Below are positions 7,061 through 16,130 of a stretch of 64,000 nt of DNA, in pieces; the stretch's first letter is position 1; every line of letters begins with the position of its first letter. The stretch is from JADCGM01 sp943370355 (lineage in GTDB: Bacteria; Pseudomonadota; Alphaproteobacteria; Sphingomonadales; Sphingomonadaceae). The notes under the pieces are model-generated. The model did no database searches and was not told where the DNA came from. It worked only from the letters and a program-made list of their open reading frames with translations. The DNA is taken from the NCBI GenBank assembly GCA_943370355.1, contig CALRQP020000004.1, positions 1 through 64,000 of the forward strand. Direction: 5' to 3'. The position numbers were made by a program, and so were the translations under genes.

Positions 7061-8587
7061 ATGTCCCGCACCCCCTATTACATCACCACTGCCATTGCCT
7101 ACCCGAACGGCCGCCCGCACATGGGGCATGCCTATGAGGCGATCGCGACCGATTTCATTGCGCGCTGGCGGCGGCTGGCGGGGGATGATGTCTATTTCAC
7201 CACCGGCACCGACGAGCATGGGCTGAAGATCGCGCAGGCGGCGCGGGAGGCCGGGGTGACCCCGCGCGATTATGCCGATTCGATGATCGCGCATTATCAC
7301 GCGATGGAAGCGAAGCTGAACATCAGCTTCGACCGCTTCATCCGCACCACCGATCCCGACCATTATGTCGCGAGCCAGGCGCTGTGGCGCGCGATGGCCG
7401 CGAAGGGCGACATCTATCTCGGCCGCTACGAGGGTTGGTACTCGGTGCGCGACGAGGCCTATTATGACGAGGGCGAGATCGTCACGGCCGAGACGGGCGA
7501 GAAACTGTCGCCGCAGGGCACGCCGGTCGAATGGACCGTTGAGGAAAGCTATTTCTTCCGCCTGTCAGCCTATGCCGACAAGCTGCTGAAACTCTACGAG
7601 GATCAGCCCGATTTCGTGCAGCCCGACAGCCGCCGCAACGAGATGATCGGCTTCGTGAAGGGCGGGCTCAACGACCTGTCGATTTCGCGCACCAGCTTCG
7701 ACTGGGGCGTGCCGGTGCCGGACGGGCCGGGGCATGTCATGTATGTCTGGCTCGATGCGCTGACCAATTATCTGACCAGCGCGGGTTATCCCGACGATCC
7801 GAAGCGCTGGCCGGCCGACCTGCATGTCGTGGGCAAGGATGTCGTGCGCTTCCATGCCGTCTATTGGCCGGCCTTCCTGATGTCGGCGGGGATCGAACTG
7901 CCGAAACAGGTGTTCGGCCACGGCTTCGTGCTCAACCGCGGCGAGAAGATGTCGAAATCGGTCGGCAATGTCGTCGAGCCGATGTCGATGGCCGATACCT
8001 ATGGCGTCGACCAGCTGCGCTATTTCCTGCTGCGCGAAGTGCCGTTCGGGCAGGACGGCAGCTACAGCCATGAGGCGATCGTTGCGCGGACCAATGCCGA
8101 TCTGGCGAACGGCCTCGGCAATCTGGCGCAGCGCAGCCTGTCGATGATCGCGAAGAATTGCGGCGGGGCGGTGCCCACTCCGGGGCCGCTGACCGAAGAT
8201 GACGAGGCGCTGATCGCGAGCCTCCGCGCGCTGCCGGGCGAGATCGATGCCGCCATGACGTCACTGGCGATCCATCATGCGCTCGATGCGATCTGGAAGC
8301 GGGTCGGGGAGGGCGATGCCTATATCTCGGTGCAGGCGCCTTGGAAGCTGAAGACGACCGACGAGGCACGCATGGGGGCGGTGCTTTACCATGTTGCCGA
8401 GACGGTTCGGCAGCTCGCGATCCTCGCGCAGCCCGCGATGCCGGCGAGCTGCGCGGCGTTGCTCGACCAACTGGCGGTGTCTGCGGATAAGCGGGGGATT
8501 GCCGATCTGGCGACGCCGCTCGTACCGGGAACGCTGCTGCCCGCGCCGCAGGGCGTGTTCCCGCGCTGGGTAGAGCCGGCGGCCTGA
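7061..8587 (+). CDS. metG: Methionyl-tRNA synthetase
   Basis: A 508-residue class I synthetase that charges tRNA-Met. The HIGH-type motif is in PNGRPHMGHAYE (about residues 15-26) and the KMSKS loop is GEKMSKSVGN (about 297). The connective region between them has no Cys zinc cluster and the protein lacks the C-terminal tRNA-binding (Trbp111-like) domain, so it is the short MetG type common in alphaproteobacteria. It is first in a chain of four genes whose stops and starts overlap as TGATG (8585-8589 for the first junction), implying translational coupling. Confidence 0.96.
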   Translation: MSRTPYYITTAIAYPNGRPHMGHAYEAIATDFIARWRRLAGDDVYFTTGTDEHGLKIAQAAREAGVTPRDYADSMIAHYHAMEAKLNISFDRFIRTTDPDHYVASQALWRAMAAKGDIYLGRYEGWYSVRDEAYYDEGEIVTAETGEKLSPQGTPVEWTVEESYFFRLSAYADKLLKLYEDQPDFVQPDSRRNEMIGFVKGGLNDLSISRTSFDWGVPVPDGPGHVMYVWLDALTNYLTSAGYPDDPKRWPADLHVVGKDVVRFHAVYWPAFLMSAGIELPKQVFGHGFVLNRGEKMSKSVGNVVEPMSMADTYGVDQLRYFLLREVPFGQDGSYSHEAIVARTNADLANGLGNLAQRSLSMIAKNCGGAVPTPGPLTEDDEALIASLRALPGEIDAAMTSLAIHHALDAIWKRVGEGDAYISVQAPWKLKTTDEARMGAVLYHVAETVRQLAILAQPAMPASCAALLDQLAVSADKRGIADLATPLVPGTLLPAPQGVFPRWVEPAA

Positions 8588-9366
8588 TGCTCGTCGATAG
8601 CCATTGCCACCTCAATTACCCCGGGATCGTCGAGGATCAGGCGGGGGTGATCGAGCGCGCGCGGGCGGCCGGCGTGACGGGAATGCTCGGCATCTCGACC
8701 AAGCGGCATGAATGGTCCGAGGTCATCGCGATTGCCGAGCAGCATCCCGACATTTGGGCTTCGGTCGGCATTCATCCGCATGAGGCCGATGCGCATCCCG
8801 ATATCGACACCGCCGATCTGGTAACGGCGGCCGCACACCTGCGTGTCGTCGCGATCGGCGAAACGGGGCTCGATTATTATTACGACAAGTCGGACCGCGA
8901 GCGGCAAAGGCGCAGCTTTCGCAGTCACATCGCCGCATCGCGTGAGACGCAGCTTCCGCTGATCGTTCACACGCGCGATGCCGAGGCCGATACGTATGAG
9001 ATGCTGGCGGAGGAGATGGGGAAGGGGGCCTTCTCCGGCGTCATCCATTGTTTCACGGCAAGTCAGGACTTCGCCGACAAGGCGCTGGCGCTCGGGCTAT
9101 ACATCTCGCTGTCGGGCATCGTGACGTTCAAGAATGCGAAGGATCTGCAGGATAGCGCTAGGGCGATCCCGCTCGACCGGCTGCTCATCGAGACGGATTC
9201 ACCCTTCCTCGCGCCGGTGCCGGTGCGCGGACGGCCCTGCGAGCCGGCCTTCGTCGCGCATACCGCGAAATTCCTTGCCGAACTGCGCGGGATGAGCGTT
9301 GAAGCACTGTCCGAACTGACCGCCACCAATTACTTCAGATTGTTCAGCAAGGCGCAGCCCGCCTGA
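8587..9366 (+). CDS. tatD: TatD-family metal-dependent deoxyribonuclease
   Basis: A 259-residue TIM-barrel hydrolase of the TatD/YcfH family. Metal-binding landmarks are VDSHCHLNYPG at the N-terminus, GETGLDYYY near residue 95, VHTRDAEAD near 127, VIHCFTAS near 152 and ETDSPFLAP near 203. Family members act as 3'-5' DNases or on damaged nucleic acids. It overlaps the metG stop by one base and the next gene in the same way. metG-tatD adjacency is widespread in bacteria, supporting the call. Confidence 0.93.
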   Translation: MLVDSHCHLNYPGIVEDQAGVIERARAAGVTGMLGISTKRHEWSEVIAIAEQHPDIWASVGIHPHEADAHPDIDTADLVTAAAHLRVVAIGETGLDYYYDKSDRERQRRSFRSHIAASRETQLPLIVHTRDAEADTYEMLAEEMGKGAFSGVIHCFTASQDFADKALALGLYISLSGIVTFKNAKDLQDSARAIPLDRLLIETDSPFLAPVPVRGRPCEPAFVAHTAKFLAELRGMSVEALSELTATNYFRLFSKAQPA

Positions 9367-10139
9367 TGCGCGTAACAATGCTCGGGTCGGGCACGTCGAG
9401 CGGCGTCCCGCGCATCGGCAACGACTGGGGGCTATGCGATCCGAACGAGCCGAAGAACCGCCGCCGCCGCGTGTCGATCCTCGTCGAACATGCGGGCGTC
9501 CGCGTCGTCGTCGACACCAGCCCGGACTTTCGCGAGCAGCTGCTGTCGGCGGGCGTGACCGGGCTCGAGGCGGTGCTGTTCACCCACGACCACGCCGACC
9601 ACACCCACGGCATCGACGACCTGCGCCAGATTTTCCACATCCGCCGCACGCCGGTGCCTTGCTATGGCCACCCGGCGACGCTGCGCGGCCTGCGCGAACG
9701 CTTCCGCTATGTGTTCGAGGGGCGCGATGGCTATCCGCCGACGGCGGAAGCGATCGAAATGCCTGAGGAGTTGCAGCTTGGCGGGCTGACGGTACGCTGG
9801 TTTCCGCAGGTCCACGGCGAAATCAAATCGTCGGGGTTTCGCTTCGAGGCGGACGGGCGGGTGCTGGTTTATTCGACCGACGTCAATGAATTGCCGCGCG
9901 AAGCTGCGCCGTTACTCGAAGGCGTGGATGTGTGGATCGTCGACGCATTGCGGCGAACGCCGCATCCGACGCACAGCCATCTGGCACGTACGCTTGGCTG
10001 GATCGCCGAGCACAAGCCGGGCAGGGCGATCCTCACGCATATGGACCAGTCGATGGATCACGCAACGCTTCTCGGGGAACTGCCGCCGGGCGTCGAACCC
10101 GGCTATGATGGGCTGGTGACCGAGCTGGGAGACCATTGA
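9366..10139 (+). CDS. MBL-fold metallohydrolase (PhnP-like)
   Basis: A 257-residue metallo-beta-lactamase-fold enzyme. The metal-binding motif FTHDHADHTHGIDDLR is near residue 76, followed by the distal His in QVHGEIKS and the Asp in VYSTDVNE. The opening LGSGTSSGVPRIG is typical of the PhnP/cyclic phosphodiesterase branch of this fold. It lies third in the metG-tatD operon, a conserved neighbourhood in alphaproteobacteria. The substrate is unknown; a phosphodiester is inferred from the family branch. Confidence 0.88.
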   Translation: MRVTMLGSGTSSGVPRIGNDWGLCDPNEPKNRRRRVSILVEHAGVRVVVDTSPDFREQLLSAGVTGLEAVLFTHDHADHTHGIDDLRQIFHIRRTPVPCYGHPATLRGLRERFRYVFEGRDGYPPTAEAIEMPEELQLGGLTVRWFPQVHGEIKSSGFRFEADGRVLVYSTDVNELPREAAPLLEGVDVWIVDALRRTPHPTHSHLARTLGWIAEHKPGRAILTHMDQSMDHATLLGELPPGVEPGYDGLVTELGDH

Positions 10140-10885
10140 TGACCATCGCCGAACGCCGCGCCGCTTTCCGCAAGCTGCATGAGAGCGGCTGCTTCCTGAT
10201 CCCCAACCCCGGCGATGCCGCGGGCGCCATGCGGCTCGAGAAAATGGGGTTCAAGGCGCTCGCATCAAGCAGCTCTGCCGCCGCCTGGGCGCGCGGCAAA
10301 CAGGACGGCGAACTGACTGTCGATGAAGTGCTCGGGCATCTTCGCGATCTCGTCGCTGCGACCGATCTGCCGATCAACGCCGATTTCGAGCAGGGATTTG
10401 CCGACGCGCCCGCCGATGTCGCGGTCAATGTCGCGCGCGCCGTGGACACCGGCGTCGCTGGCCTCTCGATCGAAGATTGGGATGGCAGCAAGATTTATGA
10501 TGTGGCGTTCGCAGCCGAGCGTATCGCGGCCGCCAAGGCGGCAGTCGGGGACAGCGGTGCACTGCTCGTCGGCCGCGCTGAGGGGGTGTTGCGTGGAGTC
10601 GCAGGACTCGAAGATGTCATCGCGCGGCTGAGAGCCTATTCGGCAGCCGGTGCCGATGTTCTGTTCGCACCGGGCGTCCGCGACCTCGACCAGATTCGCG
10701 AACTCGTGGCAGCCGTTGCGCCCAAGCCGTTGAATGTCATCGTCTCCAAGCCGGGCCTGCGGGTCGCTGACCTTGCCGACATCGGCGTGCGGCGGATCAG
10801 CACCGGCGGCGCGCTGGCCTGGGCCGCGTGGCAGGCGTTCGACGCCGCGGCGCTGCAATTGCGGGACAGCGGTACCTTCGGTTGA
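10139..10885 (+). CDS. Isocitrate lyase/PEP mutase superfamily protein
   Basis: A 248-residue TIM-barrel protein of the ICL/PEPM superfamily, which makes or breaks C-C or C-P bonds in small oxo-acids. Recognisable stretches are FLIPNPGDAAGA, LASSSSAAAW, LPINADFEQGFAD (metal-binding acidic residues) and VAGLSIEDWDG. The lyase signature KKCGH is absent, so it is not isocitrate lyase itself. Start is ATG 10139, overlapping the previous stop as TGATG; an adjacent TTG at 10136 is unlikely. It ends the four-gene chain. The exact reaction cannot be assigned. Confidence 0.85.
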   Translation: MTIAERRAAFRKLHESGCFLIPNPGDAAGAMRLEKMGFKALASSSSAAAWARGKQDGELTVDEVLGHLRDLVAATDLPINADFEQGFADAPADVAVNVARAVDTGVAGLSIEDWDGSKIYDVAFAAERIAAAKAAVGDSGALLVGRAEGVLRGVAGLEDVIARLRAYSAAGADVLFAPGVRDLDQIRELVAAVAPKPLNVIVSKPGLRVADLADIGVRRISTGGALAWAAWQAFDAAALQLRDSGTFG

Positions 10886-10914
10886 GGATCGACGATCTTG
10901 ACGAATGGGACCGC

Positions 10915-11499
10915 ATGAATGCGGTGTACCTGTCGATCGTCCTGCTGCTCGTCCTCGCAGGGTCGGTATCGTTGCGCCGTGAGGCATTTGGCAAGACGGT
11001 CCGCAATGCCTTGGTCTGGGTGTGTATTTTCGTCGTCCTGGTGCTGGCCGCCAGCTTCCGCGACGAGAGCGGTGCCTGGTTCGGCCGGCTTCGTGGCGAA
11101 CTCGATCCAGCCAGCGGCAGCACGACCGGGCATGGGGAATTCCGCGTGCGCGCCCGGGCCGATGGCCATTTTTGGGTTCGCGCCACGATCGACGGCGCGG
11201 AGACTCTGTTTCTCGTGGATACCGGTGCGAGCGACATTGTGCTGACACCGGCGACCGCACGACGCGCTGGCATCGATGTCAAACGCCTGCGCTATGACGG
11301 CGTGGCGAGTACCGCCAATGGAATGGTGAAATCCGCGAGCACATCCGTAGCGAGGCTCGAAGTTGGTCCGATCGCGCGGGCCAACATGCGGGTAAGCGTC
11401 AGTGGAGGCGAATTGGATACCAATCTGCTTGGAATGCGCTTCCTGAACACGCTGCGCGGCTGGCGTGTCGAAGGGCAAGCTCTCGTCCTCTCACCCTGA
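10915..11499 (+). CDS. Retropepsin-like aspartic protease family protein, membrane-anchored
   Basis: A 194-residue protein with two N-terminal hydrophobic segments (about residues 2-18 and 28-46) followed by a single retropepsin-type domain. The active-site motif FLVDTGASDIVLT is near residue 98, and LLGMRFLNTLRGW near 168 matches the family's second conserved strand. Bacterial members (TIGR02281-like, clan AA) presumably work as dimers, each giving one Asp. Start ATG 10915 is preferred because it begins the hydrophobic segment; upstream codons overlap the ICL/PEPM gene. The physiological target is unknown. Confidence 0.82.
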   Translation: MNAVYLSIVLLLVLAGSVSLRREAFGKTVRNALVWVCIFVVLVLAASFRDESGAWFGRLRGELDPASGSTTGHGEFRVRARADGHFWVRATIDGAETLFLVDTGASDIVLTPATARRAGIDVKRLRYDGVASTANGMVKSASTSVARLEVGPIARANMRVSVSGGELDTNLLGMRFLNTLRGWRVEGQALVLSP

Positions 11500-11563
11500 C
11501 ACAGATCGTATACTTAACATAATATATATTATCGGAGTTATGGACAGCCAGCGAAGGGGCCCC

Positions 11564-12010
11564 TCAGGGCTCACGAACCTGATCGAGATAGTCGCCATAG
11601 CCCGCTGCGGCCATCTCCTCCTTCGGGACAAAGCGCAGCGAGGCTGAGTTGATGCAGTAGCGCAGGCCGCCACGATCCTGCGGACCGTCGGGAAACACAT
11701 GGCCCAAATGGCTGTCGCCATATTTCGAGCGGACTTCCGTGCGGACCATGCCGTGCGACACGTCGCGAAGCTCGGCGACATGCGCGGGTTCAATCGGCTT
11801 TGTGAAACTCGGCCAGCCGCAGCCGGATTCGTATTTGTCGGTGGATGCGAACAGCGGCTCGCCGGAGACGATATCGACGTAGATGCCCGCGCGCTTTTCA
11901 CCGAGATGTTCGCCGGTTCCGGGCCGCTCGGTGCCGGCTTCCTGAGTGACGTAGCGCTGCTCCGGCGTCAGCCGGGCGATGGCTTCGGCGGTCTTCTCGT
12001 AGCGTGGCAT
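11564..12010 (-). CDS. msrB: Peptide-methionine (R)-S-oxide reductase
   Basis: A 148-residue MsrB that repairs methionine-R-sulfoxide in proteins. Conserved blocks are YVDIVSGEPLFASTDKYES, GCGWPSFTKP, HLGHVFPDGP and the catalytic RYCINSASLRF. The two CxxC pairs that hold zinc in many MsrB proteins are absent, so this is the zinc-free form; the Cys in GCGWPSF may act as resolving residue. There is no signal peptide, so it is cytoplasmic. It stands alone, convergent with the retropepsin-like gene and divergent from mazG. Confidence 0.95.
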   Translation of the reverse strand: MPRYEKTAEAIARLTPEQRYVTQEAGTERPGTGEHLGEKRAGIYVDIVSGEPLFASTDKYESGCGWPSFTKPIEPAHVAELRDVSHGMVRTEVRSKYGDSHLGHVFPDGPQDRGGLRYCINSASLRFVPKEEMAAAGYGDYLDQVREP

Positions 12011-12093
12011 CGGCGATTCTCCTTCGTGCTCCGCCTAGATAATGCGTTGACGCGCCCTTTGTAGCCCGACGCGGTGCCCGCTATGCAAGGCGG

Positions 12094-12867
12094 ATGACCG
12101 AGCCCTCTCCCGATATACGCCCCCTCGCCGCCGTCATGGCCCGGCTACGCGCGCCCAACGGCGGTTGCCCATGGGATCTTGAGCAGGATTTCGCGAGCAT
12201 CGCGCCCTACACGATCGAGGAAGCCTATGAGGTCGCCGATGCGATTGCGCGCGGCGACATGGCCGATCTCAAGGAGGAGCTCGGCGATCTGGTATTACAG
12301 GTAGTGTTCCACAGCCAGATGGCGGCCGAGGCCGGGCATTTCACGCTCGGCGATGTGCTCGACGGCATCGTCGACAAGATGGAGCGCCGCCACCCGCATG
12401 TGTTCGGCGACGTCGCCGTCCATAGTGCCGAGGCGCAGACTGCGAACTGGGAAGCGCTGAAGGCGGCGGAGAAGCCCCGCAAGGGCGCGCTCGACGGCGT
12501 TGCGCTCGGGCTGCCGGCGCTGCTGCGAGCCGAAAAGTTGCAGAAGCGCGCGGCGCGCACGGGCTTCGACTGGCCGGATGCAGTGGGACCGCGTGCCAAG
12601 ATCGACGAGGAACTGGCTGAAATCGAAGCGGCTTCTGACGCCGACAAGGCTGAAGAAGTCGGTGATCTGCTGTTTGCGGTCGTCAATTATGCCCGGCATC
12701 TCGGGATCGATGCCGAAGCTGCCCTGCGGGCTGCCAATGGCAAGTTCGAGGCGCGGTTCTCGGCAATGGAGGCGCTCGCCGGCGAGACATTTGTCTCGCT
12801 CGATCTCGATGCGAAGGAAGCGCTGTGGCAGGCGGTGAAGCAAAATCCATTGTCATCCCGGCCTTGA
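12094..12867 (+). CDS. mazG: Nucleoside triphosphate pyrophosphohydrolase
   Basis: A 257-residue MazG that hydrolyses NTPs to NMP and pyrophosphate. Two MazG domains are visible: the first with CPWDLEQDFASIAPYTIEEAYE and LKEELGDLVLQVVFH (about residues 25-75), the second with KIDEELAEIEAA and KAEEVGDLLFAVVNYAR (about 170-205). The acidic residues in these helices bind Mg2+. The last codons (PLSSRP) and the stop lie inside a palindromic repeat that starts at 12852, so the repeat supplied the C-terminus. It faces hflX. Confidence 0.94.
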   Translation: MTEPSPDIRPLAAVMARLRAPNGGCPWDLEQDFASIAPYTIEEAYEVADAIARGDMADLKEELGDLVLQVVFHSQMAAEAGHFTLGDVLDGIVDKMERRHPHVFGDVAVHSAEAQTANWEALKAAEKPRKGALDGVALGLPALLRAEKLQKRAARTGFDWPDAVGPRAKIDEELAEIEAASDADKAEEVGDLLFAVVNYARHLGIDAEAALRAANGKFEARFSAMEALAGETFVSLDLDAKEALWQAVKQNPLSSRP

Positions 12868-12966
12868 GCCGGGAGCCAGCTTGACCAAATTTGCACGCGG
12901 TAGCGTGCTGTGCGCTTCCGCGCGCGTTGCTTTGTTAGCTGGGTCCCGGCTCAGGGCCGGGATGAC
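12852..12966. repeat. Palindromic repeat, family B, between mazG and hflX
   Basis: Imperfect inverted arms begin GTCATCCCGGCC and end GGCCGGGATGAC, each arm holding its own small hairpin. The centre is about 65 bases containing GCACGCGG and TTGCTTTGTTAGCTGGG. A sister copy lies at 60451-60567, with similar central wording. Both sit between convergent genes. Confidence 0.85.
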
Positions 12967-12971
12967 AGGGC

Positions 12972-14336
12972 TTATCTGGCCGCAAACATCCGCTCAAACC
13001 GTGCCTTGGCATCTTCGCCGATGCGCACCCGGACATGGATGCGCCCGTCACTCGCGCTGCGCGCCAGAACCTCGCCATGTTCGTGTAACCAGGCGAGCTT
13101 CGCGCCGTCATTCGCATCGAGGTCATACTCCTCGACGCGCGCCGAGCGCTGCAGCGTTTCGCTGATCAGGCGGCGGAGCGCATCGACCCCCTGCCCGCCG
13201 ATCGCCGAGATCGCGACGCTGTCGTCGGCATGCTGCGCGAGCATCGCAGCGCGCGCCTCGTCTTCGAGCAAATCGATCTTGTTGAGCGCTTCGATGACTG
13301 GCGCCGCGTCGGGGCTTTCGACCACGCCAAGATCGCGCAGCACCGCTTCGACGTCGGATTTTTGTTCGTCGCTGTCCGGATGCGCGACGTCGCGCACATG
13401 CACGATCACATCGGCCTCGAGCACTTCCTCAAGCGTCGCTCGGAAGGCCGCGACGAGTTGGGTCGGCAGTTCCGAGACGAAGCCGACGGTGTCGGACAGG
13501 ATCACCTTGTCGAACCCCGGCAGCGACACCGCGCGCATCGTTGGATCGAGCGTTGCAAACAGCACATCTTCCGCCATGACGCCAGCGCCGGTCAGCCGGT
13601 TGAAAAGCGTAGACTTTCCAGCGTTCGTGTAGCCGACGAGCGCGACCACCGGATAAGGTGCCTTCTGCCGCCGTTTGCGGTGCAAGGCGCGGGTGCGGCT
13701 GACCGCTTCCAGTTCCTTGCGCAGCCGGGCGATGCGGTCGCGGATCAGGCGGCGGTCGGTTTCGATCTGCGATTCACCGGGGCCGCCGAGGAAGCCGAAG
13801 CCGCCGCGCTGCCGTTCGAGGTGGGTCCAGGACCGGACCAGCCGGCTTGCCTGATAGTTGAGATGCGCAAGTTCGACCTGCAGTGCGCCCTCGCTCGTCG
13901 AGGCGCGCTCGCCGAAGATTTCGAGGATCAGGCCGGTACGGTCGATGACCTTGGCCTTCAGCTCCTTTTCAAGGTTGCGCTGCTGGATCGGGCTGACGAT
14001 GCCGTCGATGACGACGAGCTCGGCGTCGTTCGCGGCGACACCAGCGGCGAGGCGCTCGATCTGCCCCTTGCCGAACAACGAGGACGCCTTTGCGGTCCGG
14101 ATCCGCACGATCTCCGAATGGCGCACGTCAAGCGCAATCGCGCGGGCGAGGCCGACGGCTTCGGCAAGGCGCGCGTCCGCATCCCTCCCCTCCTCCCGCT
14201 CGCCGCGGTCGGGCAGGATGACGATCGTCGGCGTGCCGAGGCGCAGCCCGGTGGACGCGTCGAAACCGTCGCGCGCGGTACGCTTTCCGCGCCGCTGCGA
14301 CGTTTCGGACTCAACGCGATTGTCAGGCGAACTCAA
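12972..14336 (-). CDS. hflX: GTPase HflX
   Basis: A 454-residue ribosome-associated GTPase that splits stalled or stressed 70S ribosomes. The HflX-specific N-terminal domain includes SLFGKGQIERL and RTGLILEIFGERA, then the glycine-rich GGFGFLGGPGESQIETDRR. The G domain follows with G1 GYTNAGKST, switch II DTVGFVSELP and NKID. The frame begins at a TTG (14334-14336) that overlaps the hfq stop as TTGA, so translation is probably coupled; a later start is possible. It is last in the dusB-ntr-hfq-hflX gene series. A repeat element separates it from mazG. Confidence 0.93.
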   Translation of the reverse strand: MSSPDNRVESETSQRRGKRTARDGFDASTGLRLGTPTIVILPDRGEREEGRDADARLAEAVGLARAIALDVRHSEIVRIRTAKASSLFGKGQIERLAAGVAANDAELVVIDGIVSPIQQRNLEKELKAKVIDRTGLILEIFGERASTSEGALQVELAHLNYQASRLVRSWTHLERQRGGFGFLGGPGESQIETDRRLIRDRIARLRKELEAVSRTRALHRKRRQKAPYPVVALVGYTNAGKSTLFNRLTGAGVMAEDVLFATLDPTMRAVSLPGFDKVILSDTVGFVSELPTQLVAAFRATLEEVLEADVIVHVRDVAHPDSDEQKSDVEAVLRDLGVVESPDAAPVIEALNKIDLLEDEARAAMLAQHADDSVAISAIGGQGVDALRRLISETLQRSARVEEYDLDANDGAKLAWLHEHGEVLARSASDGRIHVRVRIGEDAKARFERMFAAR

Positions 14337-14578
14337 TCTTCGGCTGCCTCCTCGGCCTCGAACAGCTGCACCGGCGTCGCCGGCATGACCGTCGAGATCG
14401 CATGCTTGTACACCAGCTGCGAGTGGCCGTCGCGGCGCAACAGCACCGAGAAATTGTCGAACCAGGTGATGATGCCCTGCAGCTTGACGCCGTTCACCAG
14501 GAACATCGTGACGGGAATCTTGGCCTTGCGGACTGCGTTGAGGAACACGTCCTGAAGATTATTTGCTTTGTCAGCCAT
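14333..14578 (-). CDS. hfq: RNA chaperone Hfq
   Basis: An 81-residue Sm-like protein that forms a hexamer and pairs small RNAs with mRNAs. The Sm1 motif is NLQDVFLNAVRKAKIPVTMF with VNGVKLQG, and the Sm2 motif is YKHAISTVMP (normally YKHAIST). Start at 14578 (MADKANNLQD) is supported by GAGG seven bases upstream; an upstream in-frame start at 14602 is less likely. It lies between ntrX and hflX, a common alphaproteobacterial order. The 140 bases upstream probably hold its own promoter. Confidence 0.96.
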   Translation of the reverse strand: MADKANNLQDVFLNAVRKAKIPVTMFLVNGVKLQGIITWFDNFSVLLRRDGHSQLVYKHAISTVMPATPVQLFEAEEAAED

Positions 14579-14718
14579 TTGGGCCTCTTTTCTTATTGGC
14601 AAACTTCACTGGCTTGCGCCCGCGCCGTTGATCCGGCGTCGGCGTGCTGCGGCTGATACGCACCGTCAGCAGAACTCAAGGCTAGCGCATCTGGTTGCAG
14701 TGCACAAAAACTAAACGG

Positions 14719-16125
14719 TCATAGCGACAAGTCGTCGCCATCCTCGCCGAACCGGCCGCCATCGGTCAGACCGAGTGCCTTCAATTTGCGGTGCAGCGCC
14801 GAGCGCTCCATGCCGATGAACGCAGCGGTGCGGGAAATATTGCCGGAGAAGCGCTGGATCTGCACGCGCAGATATTCGCGCTCGAATTGCTCGCGGGCCT
14901 CGCGCAGCCCGGCGCCCATGATCGACTTGGCCGCCTGATGCGGAAACAGCTTGGCGGGCTCGCTGGTCAGTTCCGGCGGCAGCATGTCGATGTCGATGCG
15001 GCCGATGCGCTCGGCGGGTGCGAGGATCAGCGTGCGTTCGACGACGTTGCGCAGCTGCCGGACATTGCCCGGCCAGTCGTAGGTCTGCAGGGCCGCCAGC
15101 GTGTCTTCGCTGAGCTGCGGCGTCGGCATGCGCCGCTCGGCTGCGAAGCGGGCGAGGAAGTGCAGCACGAGGTCGCCGATATCCTCGCGCCGTTCCGATA
15201 GTGGCGGCAACCGGACCGGCACGACGTTCAGGCGGTAGTATAGATCCTCACGGAAGCGGCCGGCGGCGATCTCCTGCGCCAGATCGCGCGAGGTGGCGCT
15301 GACCACCCGGACATCGACGCGGACATTGCGCGTGCCACCGACACGCTGGAACACTTGCTCGGTCAGCACGCGCAGGATCTTGCCCTGCGTGGTCTGCGGC
15401 ATATCGGCGACCTCGTCGAGGAACAATGTCCCGGCATGCGCCTGCTCGAACAGCCCGACGCGGGTGACCTGCCCGCCCTCCTCGCTGCCGAACAATTCCT
15501 CTTCGACGCGTTCCGGCGTCATCCGGGCTGCCGACACGACGACGAACGGCGCGCCGGTGCGGCCCGACCATTGATGCAACAGGCGCGCGGCAATCTCTTT
15601 GCCTGCACCGGCGGGACCGGTGATCAGCACGCGGCTGCCGGTCGCTGCAACGCGCTTGATCGTCGCGCGCACATTGTTGATCGCCGCCGACGAACCGCTG
15701 AGTTCGGTGTCGAGCCCGGCCCGTTCGCGCAGCTCCTCATTCTCGCGCTTCAGCCGTTCGGTCTCGGTCGCACGTTGCACTGCGAGCAGTAGATGATCGG
15801 CTTGGAACGGCTTTTCGATGAAGTCGTAGGCACCCCGCTTGATCGCGGCGACGGCGGTCTCGATGTTGCCATGGCCGGAAATCACGATGACGGGCAGCGA
15901 CGGATCGCGGTTCTTGACCTGGTTGAGCAGCTCCAGCCCGTCGAGCCGCGAGCCGGTCAGCCAAATGTCGAGCACAAGCAGCGCCGGACGCCGGTCAGCG
16001 AGCGCGGCCAAAGCCTCGTCACTGTTCGCGGCGGTACGGGTCGCATAGCCTTCATCCGAGAGGACACCCGAGATCAGGTCCCGGATGTCCGCCTCGTCGT
16101 CGACGATCAATATATCGAGCGCCAT
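14719..16125 (-). CDS. ntrX: Nitrogen/redox response regulator NtrX
   Basis: A 468-residue regulator: receiver domain (phospho-acceptor Asp53 in LVLDIWLTG), AAA+ domain (Walker A GPAGAGKE, Walker B GTLFLDEVADMP) and a Fis-type helix-turn-helix ending GMERSALHRKLKALGL. The GAFTGA loop that contacts sigma-54 is missing; the equivalent stretch reads FGSEEGGQVTRVGLFEQ. This loss is known for alphaproteobacterial NtrX and implies regulation without classical sigma-54 activation. Its partner kinase NtrY is immediately upstream, five bases away. Confidence 0.94.
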   Translation of the reverse strand: MALDILIVDDEADIRDLISGVLSDEGYATRTAANSDEALAALADRRPALLVLDIWLTGSRLDGLELLNQVKNRDPSLPVIVISGHGNIETAVAAIKRGAYDFIEKPFQADHLLLAVQRATETERLKRENEELRERAGLDTELSGSSAAINNVRATIKRVAATGSRVLITGPAGAGKEIAARLLHQWSGRTGAPFVVVSAARMTPERVEEELFGSEEGGQVTRVGLFEQAHAGTLFLDEVADMPQTTQGKILRVLTEQVFQRVGGTRNVRVDVRVVSATSRDLAQEIAAGRFREDLYYRLNVVPVRLPPLSERREDIGDLVLHFLARFAAERRMPTPQLSEDTLAALQTYDWPGNVRQLRNVVERTLILAPAERIGRIDIDMLPPELTSEPAKLFPHQAAKSIMGAGLREAREQFEREYLRVQIQRFSGNISRTAAFIGMERSALHRKLKALGLTDGGRFGEDGDDLSL

Positions 16126-16130
16126 GTCGC

